Assembly (NCBI GenBank): GCA_910577415.1 | Contig: CAJTLK010000089.1 | Coordinates: forward strand, 1-7,007 | Reading direction: 5' to 3' | From: an uncultured Oscillospiraceae bacterium | GTDB lineage: Bacteria; Bacillota; Clostridia; Oscillospirales; Oscillospiraceae | DNA: 7,007 nt | Program-made: the position numbers and the translations under genes | Shown here: positions 1 to 4,657 of the stretch, piece by piece | How positions within the stretch are numbered: position 1 is the stretch's first letter | How the letters are laid out: each line of letters opens with the position of its first letter | Notes under the pieces: model-generated | The model's input: only the letters and a program-made list of their open reading frames with translations | What the model was told of the DNA's origin: nothing | The model's database searches: none

Positions 1-192
1 CATGGCCTCCCGGGTACAGTAGCCCAGGTCGGCGCAGTTTTTCCGGCCCCGGGGCGCGCCGTTGTAGCCGGTGGAGATGATCTCGTCGTTTTTTACGATG
101 ATGGCTCCGTAGCACCGCCGCAGGCAGGTGGAGCGCTCCAAAACAGTCTGGGCGATGTCCAGATAATAGTTTTCCTTGTCGATACGCGCCAT
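1..192 (-). CDS. comEB: Deoxycytidylate (dCMP) deaminase, ComEB type, N-terminal 64 residues (3' end beyond window)
   Basis: Zinc-dependent deaminase of the cytidine/deoxycytidylate deaminase family. Family members convert dCMP to dUMP and so feed dTMP synthesis; the ComEB name comes from the Bacillus competence locus, and a competence role is not implied. The visible part starts MARIDKENYYLDIAQTVLER and contains the family signatures RSTC (residues 20-23), GAIIV (29-33), GYNG (42-45) and a Cys-containing stretch (C53, C59) typical of dCMP deaminases. The catalytic HAE and PCxxC zinc motifs would lie past the window edge and cannot be checked. The ATG at 192 follows a GGGGG-type ribosome binding site (minus strand, about 201-206) and a good promoter. 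It is divergent from the zinc-ribbon gene. Family assignment is good; the exact substrate is inferred. Confidence 0.85.
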   Translation of the reverse strand, partial: MARIDKENYYLDIAQTVLERSTCLRRCYGAIIVKNDEIISTGYNGAPRGRKNCADLGYCTREAM

Positions 193-221
193 AGGCCCGT
201 CCCCCTTTTTTCTTTTTCAAC

Positions 222-250
222 AGTATAACGGTTTTTTCGCCCCGTGGCAA
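222..250 (-). promoter_or_regulatory. Sigma-A-type promoter for the dCMP deaminase gene
   Basis: On the minus strand, TTGCCA (plus 245-250) and TATACT (plus 222-227) are separated by exactly 17 bp. Transcription would start near 215, giving a leader of about 22 nt before the ATG at 192. Seen in sequence; activity is inferred. Confidence 0.65.
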
Positions 251-312
251 GCCTTTGTTACCGTTTTGGGCCGCTTGGCGGCACAATTCACATTTTGTTT
301 ACGTTTCCCTCC

Positions 313-341
313 TTGACCTTGGCCACGGAAAAGGCTATCAT
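313..341 (+). promoter_or_regulatory. Sigma-A-type promoter for the zinc-ribbon membrane protein gene
   Basis: TTGACC (313-318) and TATCAT (336-341) are separated by 17 bp, with an expected start near 348 and a leader of about 27 nt. A perfect TATAAT at 348-353 lies further downstream but has no -35 at proper spacing (29 bp from TTGACC), so the first pair is preferred. Confidence 0.6.
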
Positions 342-374
342 GTCATATATAATATGGGGAAAGGAGGGACAGCC

Positions 375-764
375 ATGAACTTTATCCAACGGTTCATGTA
401 CGGACGCTACGGCTCAGACCAGCTGAACATTGCTTTGCTGGGTGCCTACCTTGTCCTCACCCTCCTCTCCCGTGTCCTCCACAGCGGTTTTTTGAATCTA
501 CTTTCCGTCGCCGTCATCTTCTGGGCCCTCTACCGCATGCTCTCCCGGCAGCCGGAGCGCAGAAGGGCGGAAAACGCCAAATTTCTGGAGCTGATCCGTC
601 CCCTGGTCCACCGCTACAATGTGAACAAGTGCCGCCGCAACGACAAGGAGCACTGCTACTTCAAATGCCCCAACTGCGGCCAGCAGCTCCGTGCGCCCAA
701 GGGCAAAGGGAAAATTTCCGTCACCTGCCGCAGCTGCGGAGTGAGCTTTGAGGAAAAAACATAA
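375..764 (+). CDS. Small membrane-anchored zinc-ribbon protein, function unknown
   Basis: Encodes 129 residues. Two hydrophobic segments (about residues 17-33 and 38-56) separated by a short turn form a probable membrane hairpin. A basic linker follows (RQPERRRAENAK), then a C-terminal zinc ribbon with C98-P-N-C101 and C118-R-S-C121, resembling the MJ0042-type ribbon (CPxC...CxxC...F). This suggests a protein with a cytosolic metal-stabilised domain that may contact protein or nucleic acid; the role is not known. I chose the ATG at 375 because AAGGAGG lies 7 nt upstream (361-367). An in-frame ATG at 255 would place the promoter inside the gene and add a non-family extension. It stands alone, divergent from comEB and convergent with mnmE. 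Reality of the gene is well supported. Confidence 0.85.
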   Translation: MNFIQRFMYGRYGSDQLNIALLGAYLVLTLLSRVLHSGFLNLLSVAVIFWALYRMLSRQPERRRAENAKFLELIRPLVHRYNVNKCRRNDKEHCYFKCPNCGQQLRAPKGKGKISVTCRSCGVSFEEKT

Positions 765-776
765 GGTAATATGAAA

Positions 777-809
777 GGCCGGGACAATGTCCCGGCCTCC
801 TTTTTATTT
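777..809 (+). terminator. Rho-independent terminator of the zinc-ribbon gene, between convergent genes
   Basis: A perfect 9-bp stem, GGCCGGGAC (777-785) with GTCCCGGCC (789-797), has a 3-nt loop and is followed on the plus strand by CTCCTTTTTATTT. It begins 12 bp after the stop at 764. The T tract overlaps the 3' end of mnmE. On the minus strand the stem is followed only by a short TTT, so it would be a weaker terminator for mnmE. Confidence 0.8.
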
Positions 810-2174
810 CCCCACGCAGAAGCGCTCAAAGACCCGGCCTATCACGTCCTCCCGCACCGTTCTGCCTGTCAGCTCACCCAAAGCGGAGAGAGCCTCCTCC
901 ACATCGGTGAGGAGGGCGTCGGGGGTAACTCCCTGGTCCAGGGCGGCCTTCGCCCGCTCCACGGCGGTGAGCGCCCGTCCCGCCGCTTCAGCCTGACGGG
1001 CGTTGGTGAGAAGGCTCCCCGCCTCCTCCGCCGTCCCCTGAGGGAAGGTCTGAGCGATCAGTTTTCCCAGGTCCTCCAGCCCCGCCCCGGTCTTGGCGGA
1101 CACCGAAACGGCGGGGGCAAGGTCCAGTTCCTCCGTCCACTCCAAGGTCCGGGGCAGGTCGCATTTATTCTCCACAATAACAGTAGGGGCCAAAGAGACC
1201 GCCCAGCGCACCAGCGCCAAGTCTTCCTCTGTGGCGCTTTGGGACAGGTCCAGCACCGCCAATATCAGCTCCGCGCCCTCCATGGCCTGCCGGGAGCGCT
1301 CCACCCCCAGCTTTTCCACCGGGTCGTCGGTATCCCGCACCCCGGCGGTGTCGGTGAGCCGCAGCAGTACGCCCCCCAGAACACATTTTTCCTCCACCGT
1401 GTCCCGGGTGGTGCCGGGCACGTCGGTGACAATGGCCCGGTCATAGCCCACCAGGGCATTGAGCAGAGAGGACTTCCCCGCGTTGGGCCGCCCCACGATG
1501 GCGCAGCGCAGCCCCTTGGAAAGCAGTCTCCCCCGGTCATAGGTATTCAGCAGCACCTTCAGCCGGGAAAGCGCCTCCTCCAGCGCGGCACGGATGACGT
1601 CGGCGGTGAAGGGGTCAACGTCCTCGTCGGGATAGTCCAGCACGGCGTGGAAGTGGGCCATCACGTCCACCAGGCCGGAGTAGACCTCCTCCACCCGCTC
1701 CGAGAGCGCACGGTCAAGCTGACCCGCCGCCTGGCGGGCGGCCTGGGGTGTCTCGGCGTCGATCAGGTCCATCACCGCCTCGGCCTGGATCAGGTCCAGC
1801 CTGCCGCTCAGGAAGGCCCGTCGTGTAAACTCCCCGGGAAGGGCCTGACGGGCGCCGTGGGCAAAGAGAGCCTCCAGCGCCAGGGAGAGGACCATAGGCG
1901 AGCCGTGGCACTGCAGTTCGGCGCTCTCCTCCCCGGTATAGCTCCCCTCCGCCGGAAACCAGACGCAAAGGGCCTTATCAATGGCTCTGCCGTCCCTGTC
2001 CAGGACCGTTCCGTACACCAGCGTCCGGGGCAAACAGTCTGCCAAAGCTTTGCCGCTCAGTGGCTGAAAGACTTTTCCCGCACATTCCGCCGCTCCCTCC
2101 CCGGACAGCCGGACAACCCCAATGGCGCTTCTGGCCCATCCCGTGGCAACCGCGGCGATCAGTTCGGCACCCAT
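804..2174 (-). CDS. mnmE: tRNA uridine-5-carboxymethylaminomethyl(34) synthesis GTPase MnmE
   Basis: A 456-residue protein, matching the usual 450-460. With its partner MnmG it installs the carboxymethylaminomethyl group at C5 of wobble U34 in certain tRNAs, using a tetrahydrofolate one-carbon donor, FAD and GTP. Domains: N-terminal folate-binding domain (about 1-118), helical domain (about 119-215 plus the C-terminal part), and an inserted G domain (about 218-378). The G domain shows the P-loop GRPNAGKSS (228-236), switch I GTTRDT (254-259), DTAG (275-278), NKCD (336-339) and SAK (359-361). The C-terminus FCVGK (452-456) carries the catalytic Cys of the conserved C-[IVL]-G-K ending. The ATG at 2174 follows AAAGGGGG at a suitable distance. 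It is not clustered here with jag, mnmG or rsmG, its common Firmicutes neighbours. Its upstream region holds a DnaA-box cluster. No confident promoter was found. Confidence 0.98.
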   Translation of the reverse strand: MGAELIAAVATGWARSAIGVVRLSGEGAAECAGKVFQPLSGKALADCLPRTLVYGTVLDRDGRAIDKALCVWFPAEGSYTGEESAELQCHGSPMVLSLALEALFAHGARQALPGEFTRRAFLSGRLDLIQAEAVMDLIDAETPQAARQAAGQLDRALSERVEEVYSGLVDVMAHFHAVLDYPDEDVDPFTADVIRAALEEALSRLKVLLNTYDRGRLLSKGLRCAIVGRPNAGKSSLLNALVGYDRAIVTDVPGTTRDTVEEKCVLGGVLLRLTDTAGVRDTDDPVEKLGVERSRQAMEGAELILAVLDLSQSATEEDLALVRWAVSLAPTVIVENKCDLPRTLEWTEELDLAPAVSVSAKTGAGLEDLGKLIAQTFPQGTAEEAGSLLTNARQAEAAGRALTAVERAKAALDQGVTPDALLTDVEEALSALGELTGRTVREDVIGRVFERFCVGK

Positions 2175-2252
2175 GTCAATCCCCCTTTCGCATTTTCGTA
2201 AAAAATGCCTGTAAAATTTTTTGATAATGTATTATGTAAACTATTTTTGCAT

Positions 2253-2317
2253 GAGGTTTTTCCACACCGTTAACATAACAGGTTGTGGATAACTATGTGG
2301 AGAATGTGGAAAACCTC
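2253..2317. repeat. Near-perfect inverted repeat framing the DnaA boxes
   Basis: GAGGTTTTTCCACA (2253-2266) and TGTGGAAAACCTC (2305-2317) are reverse complements apart from one extra T. They lie either side of a 38-bp core that contains two more DnaA-like boxes. The outer pair of DnaA boxes is part of this repeat, so it may simply reflect two oppositely oriented boxes sharing flanks. Confidence 0.7.
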
Positions 2318-2330
2318 GTAAAATCGGTGC

Positions 2331-2359
2331 TTTGTAACTTTTTGTAACTTTTTGTCGAA
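2331..2359 (+). repeat. 10-bp tandem repeat ending in a Spo0A-box-like sequence
   Basis: TTTGTAACTT occurs twice head to tail (2331-2340, 2341-2350). The third 10-bp unit starts TTTGTCGAA (2351-2359), matching the Spo0A box form TTTGTCRAA. The 10-bp period puts each unit on the same DNA face. Seen directly; protein binding is inferred. Confidence 0.6.
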
Positions 2360-2397
2360 TGAATATCGTGTTGCATACTGCCTGCCAAAAATGACGA

Positions 2398-2441
2398 AGA
2401 GCCATTACCTGTAAACCGAACCGCAGACCGGTGACGGCTTT
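2398..2441 (+). other. Imperfect stem-loop of unknown role in the mnmE-SDR intergenic region
   Basis: AGCCATTACC (2400-2409) can pair with GGTGACGGCT (2430-2439) with one A-C mismatch and one G-U pair, and the stem extends by two more pairs outward. A T-rich stretch follows (ending TTTTTT at 2458-2463). A weak promoter-like pair lies upstream (TTGTCG 2352-2357, CATACT 2374-2379, 16-bp spacer). It could be a small RNA or untranslated leader; I see no known family. The rest of 2360-2535 holds nothing I can name. Confidence 0.2.
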
Positions 2442-2537
2442 CTCATCTTACCACATCTTTTTTGAAATTTCTATCCCTGAAAACGAAGGGCGAAGAGGCG
2501 GGCAAGGAGGGCGCTTGGAAAAAAGGCGACCCGCCTG

Positions 2538-2565
2538 TGGACTTTTCCCGAAATTCTGGTATACT
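2538..2565 (+). promoter_or_regulatory. Probable promoter of the SDR oxidoreductase gene
   Basis: TATACT (2560-2565) is a good -10. TGGACT (2538-2543) is a moderate -35 (4 of 6) at 16-bp spacing. The expected start near 2572 gives a leader of about 48 nt that contains a hairpin. Confidence 0.5.
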
Positions 2566-2582
2566 GATGATTGTTGAGCTTT

Positions 2583-2600
2583 ACGGCGGGCAGCCGCCGT
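2583..2600 (+). promoter_or_regulatory. Leader hairpin just upstream of the SDR ribosome binding site
   Basis: A perfect 7-bp stem, ACGGCGG (2583-2589) with CCGCCGT (2594-2600), has a GCAG loop. It ends 5 nt before AAGGAGG (2606-2612). It has no T tract inside the leader, so it is not a terminator; it may stabilise the mRNA 5' end or influence translation. Structure is seen, role inferred. Confidence 0.4.
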
Positions 2601-2619
2601 CAAAAAAGGAGGAGCTTAT

Positions 2620-3366
2620 ATGTTGCTGGAAAATAAGATCGCCATTGTCACCGGCGGCACCCGGGGCATCGGGTACGCCATCGTCAGGGAGTTTTTGAAG
2701 GAGGGGGCCACCGTGGTGCTCTGCGGCTCCCGGCAGGAGACCGTGGACAAGGCCCTCAGCTCCCTGAAGGCTGAGAACGCCGCCTGGCAGGTGGAGGGCG
2801 CCTGTCCCTCCCTCACCGACTACGCCGCGGTGAAGGCTGCCTTTGACGCCGTAGAAAAGAAATATGGCCGCATCGATATTCTGGTCAATAACGCCGGGGT
2901 GTCCGCCTCGGAGAAGATCGGCGATTACACCGCCGAGATGTTCCAGAAGACCATGGACCTGAACGTCACCGCCGTCTTTAACTGCACCCGGGCGGTGGTG
3001 GACGGCATGAAGGAGCGCCACAGCGGCGTTATCCTCAATACCAGCTCCATGGTGAGCCGATACGCCCAGCCCGGCGGCGTGGCCTACCCCACCAGTAAGT
3101 TTGCCGTCAACGGCATGACCCTGGCCCTGGCCCGGGAGCTTGGCCCCGATGGCATTCGGGTCAACGCCGTGGCCCCCGGCATCACCAAGACCGACATGGT
3201 GGCGGCCCTGCCCGAGCAGATGATCGCCCCCCTCATCGCCCAGATCCCCCTGCGCCGCATCGGCGAGCCGGAGGACATCGCCAACGCCTTTGTCTTCCTG
3301 GCCAGCGACAAGGCCAGCTATATCTCCGGCCAGGTGCTGGGCGTGGACGGTCTGGCCCGGAGCTGA
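2620..3366 (+). CDS. Short-chain dehydrogenase/reductase (FabG/BaiA-like oxidoreductase)
   Basis: A 248-residue classical SDR with one Rossmann domain; members reduce or oxidise carbonyl/hydroxyl groups with NAD(P)(H). Visible motifs: cofactor-binding TGGTRGIG (11-18), NNAG (90-93), and the catalytic set N115, S143, Y156 and K160 (YPTSK). The C-terminus GxxxGVDG is also typical. GSR at 36-38 after the second beta strand suggests NADPH preference, as this Arg often contacts the 2'-phosphate. FabG (3-oxoacyl-ACP reductase) is the safe family name. From memory, parts such as the GSRQETVDKALSSLK stretch also resemble clostridial bile-acid 3-alpha-hydroxysteroid dehydrogenase BaiA, but there are no fatty-acid or bai genes alongside, so the substrate is open. 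The start at 2620 has AAGGAGG 7 nt upstream. It appears monocistronic and convergent with spoIID. Confidence 0.93.
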   Translation: MLLENKIAIVTGGTRGIGYAIVREFLKEGATVVLCGSRQETVDKALSSLKAENAAWQVEGACPSLTDYAAVKAAFDAVEKKYGRIDILVNNAGVSASEKIGDYTAEMFQKTMDLNVTAVFNCTRAVVDGMKERHSGVILNTSSMVSRYAQPGGVAYPTSKFAVNGMTLALARELGPDGIRVNAVAPGITKTDMVAALPEQMIAPLIAQIPLRRIGEPEDIANAFVFLASDKASYISGQVLGVDGLARS

Positions 3367-3391
3367 GGAGCGGACAACACAGGAACACATG

Positions 3392-3424
3392 AAGGAGCGC
3401 CCCCCCACAGGGAGGGCGCTCCTT
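3392..3424. terminator. Hairpin between the convergent SDR and spoIID genes, probable terminator
   Basis: A perfect 11-bp stem, AAGGAGCGCCC (3392-3402) with GGGCGCTCCTT (3414-3424), encloses an 11-nt loop. It lies 26 bp after the SDR stop and 53 bp after the spoIID stop. Neither side has a long T tract, so termination strength is uncertain. Confidence 0.6.
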
Positions 3425-3449
3425 CGTCGTTCATTTGGCCGCCGCATAA

Positions 3450-3482
3450 TTATGTCAACTTATTTTTTGTTTTATGTCAACT
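3450..3482. repeat. Direct repeat of TTATGTCAACT in an AT-rich spacer
   Basis: TTATGTCAACT occurs at 3450-3460 and 3472-3482, a 22-bp period, separated by an AT-rich spacer in an otherwise GC-rich region. The second copy overlaps the spoIID stop codon (3477-3479). On the minus strand each copy carries TTGACA, a -35-like hexamer. It may be a binding site pair or the remnant of an element end; nothing confirms either. Confidence 0.5.
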
Positions 3483-4547
3483 ACATCCGCCTACGGTAAT
3501 GCCGGTATAATACCACTCCAATATCTCCTGGAAGTTCTTCCCTTCCCCCGCCAGAGCGTTGGCCCCGTATTGGCTCAGGCCCACGCCATGGCCATAGCCG
3601 GTGACGTGGAACGTTACCTCCTCCTCAGTGGCCTCAGCGGTGAAGTGGGCCGAGCGCAGACCCAGGATCGTCCGGGCCTGGCCGCCGGTGATCTCCACTC
3701 CGCCAATCGTGACCTTACTTACCGCCCCGGAGGCGTCGGTGCTCAGGCCCTGTATCCAATTTTCCGGCCTGCCGCTGAAGTCGGCCTGGGGACAGGAGGT
3801 GGTGAACCGGGTAATAAATTCCGCCGCCGGAAAGTTGACCACCGTCCGCCAACCGGGGACCTCTTCCCCCTCCGGGCTGTCCACCGCCGCCAGGTAGGGC
3901 ACATCAGCCCCCCACACCTCCGCCGCGGCAGAGGTGCGCCCTGCCGAGGAGGAGAAAAACACCGCGTCGATGGGCGCTCCGTTATAGAGGCACAGCAGCC
4001 CATCGGTGTCCCGGACGGCGGCGGAAATTTTGTCCGTGTAGCGCCCGGCCTCTCCCCCCCAGCTCTGGGCAGCCTGTTCCCGGGTCAGGTATGCCTGACA
4101 GCAGGTAAAGTCGGTGCAGACGTCGGCGTCAGGGTGCTTGTCCGGCGCGTTTTGCCGCTGGTGAATACAGTAGGTCCGGGCACACACCACCTGCGCCTTC
4201 AGCGCCTCAGAGTGAAAGGAGGCGGGCATCTCCGCCGCCGCCACCCCCCAGAGATAATCATCCAGGCGCAGTTCCTCCACAGAGCCGTCGGAACGCCGTA
4301 GGCGGACGGTCTCGGCGGCGTCGGCGCCGGGAATGGGGGCTATGGCCGCCGCCGTGGGACCCGCTGACACATCCGGGGCCTGCAGCGTCGGTAGGGTAGC
4401 GGTGGGCTGGGGCGGAGCATCGGGCCGTGTCTCCTCCCCCGGCAGCATGAGCAGCGGCAGAAGGAAAAAGAGGGCCAGAAGGACCAGGGATATTACCGCC
4501 GCCTTTCCACTCCAGGTCGCCGTGGAGCGTCGTTCCTGTCTCACCAT
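3477..4547 (-). CDS. spoIID: Stage II sporulation protein D (SpoIID), engulfment lytic transglycosylase
   Basis: A 356-residue membrane-anchored peptidoglycan enzyme, close to the usual length (about 340). In the known SpoIID-SpoIIM-SpoIIP complex it cleaves glycan strands after SpoIIP removes stem peptides, driving membrane migration during forespore engulfment. An N-terminal basic segment and one transmembrane helix (about 16-36) are followed by a Pro/Ala-rich linker (about 40-78) and the SpoIID domain. The domain contains AAEMPASFHSEALKAQ (104-119), whose Glu106 should be the catalytic acid, and ends with YGHGVGLSQYGANALA (318-333), a strong family signature. Cys144, Cys149 and Cys150 with His138 could bind a structural metal (inference). 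The start has GGAGG 6 nt upstream. It is divergent from citrate synthase across 110 bp; no clear sigma-E promoter was found. Downstream it converges on the SDR. Confidence 0.93.
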   Translation of the reverse strand: MVRQERRSTATWSGKAAVISLVLLALFFLLPLLMLPGEETRPDAPPQPTATLPTLQAPDVSAGPTAAAIAPIPGADAAETVRLRRSDGSVEELRLDDYLWGVAAAEMPASFHSEALKAQVVCARTYCIHQRQNAPDKHPDADVCTDFTCCQAYLTREQAAQSWGGEAGRYTDKISAAVRDTDGLLCLYNGAPIDAVFFSSSAGRTSAAAEVWGADVPYLAAVDSPEGEEVPGWRTVVNFPAAEFITRFTTSCPQADFSGRPENWIQGLSTDASGAVSKVTIGGVEITGGQARTILGLRSAHFTAEATEEEVTFHVTGYGHGVGLSQYGANALAGEGKNFQEILEWYYTGITVGGCS

Positions 4548-4593
4548 CTCTTTCCTCCCTTTCCTCTTCCCGGTTTTTGACGAGCGTGAAATA

Positions 4594-4622
4594 TTGACCC
4601 CACCCGCAAAATGCGGTATACT
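4594..4622 (+). promoter_or_regulatory. Strong promoter of citrate synthase with an internal palindrome
   Basis: TTGACC (4594-4599) and TATACT (4617-4622) are 17 bp apart, with an expected start near 4629 and a 29-nt leader. The spacer ends with the palindrome CCGCA-AAA-TGCGG (4604-4616), directly abutting the -10, a position where a bound repressor would block RNA polymerase. The -35 lies in the region shared with the divergent spoIID gene. Confidence 0.75.
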
Positions 4623-4657
4623 GATAGTAGAAAAATTTTTGAAAAGGAGGCGCCAGC

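Larger units (their letters stand above)
2199..2359. other. Candidate replication-origin-like region: AT-rich tract, DnaA-box cluster, Spo0A box
   Basis: An AT-rich stretch (2199-2250) lies next to four 9-mers resembling the DnaA box TTATCCACA. They are TTTTCCACA on plus (2258-2266) and, read on plus, TGTGGATAA (2284-2292, an exact minus-strand box), TGTGGAGAA (2296-2304, one mismatch) and TGTGGAAAA (2305-2313, matches TTWTNCACA). These are followed by a 10-bp tandem repeat and TTTGTCGAA (2351-2359), which contains the Spo0A core TGTCGAA. The flanking genes diverge (mnmE minus, SDR plus), as expected at an origin. A clear DnaA-trio array was not found and dnaA is not in the window, so this could instead be a DnaA-binding regulatory site or an auxiliary cluster. 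The motifs are seen; origin function is inferred. Confidence 0.45.

Noticed and set aside
348..353. Perfect TATAAT as the -10 for the zinc-ribbon gene
   Set aside because: No -35 hexamer at 16-18 bp; the TTGACC element is 29 bp away and fits TATCAT at 336-341 instead.
255..374. N-terminal extension of the zinc-ribbon protein starting at 255
   Set aside because: It lacks a ribosome binding site and would cover the TTGACC/TATCAT promoter; the ATG at 375 has AAGGAGG at ideal spacing.
771..2201. Long plus-strand open frame (476 codons) opposite mnmE
   Set aside because: Antisense shadow of mnmE in GC-rich DNA; its product has no recognisable domain and mnmE carries all family motifs.
2199..2250. 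DnaA-trio array next to the DnaA boxes
   Set aside because: The tract is AT-rich but I could not find a regular run of TAG/TAA triplets in the correct orientation and distance.
2536..2544. Fifth DnaA box TGTGGACTT
   Set aside because: Only 6 of 9 positions match and it overlaps the SDR promoter -35 region, which explains it better.
2581..3447. Minus-strand open frame opposite the SDR gene
   Set aside because: His/Gly-rich low-complexity product typical of an antisense shadow; the SDR has intact catalytic residues and a good ribosome binding site.
3474..4301. Plus-strand open frame opposite spoIID
   Set aside because: Antisense shadow; no ribosome binding site and no domain.
4568..4599. Sigma-E-type promoter for spoIID (minus strand CAATATT as -35)
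   Set aside because: The -35 half is plausible, but there is no CATACAnT-like -10 at 13-16 bp spacing.
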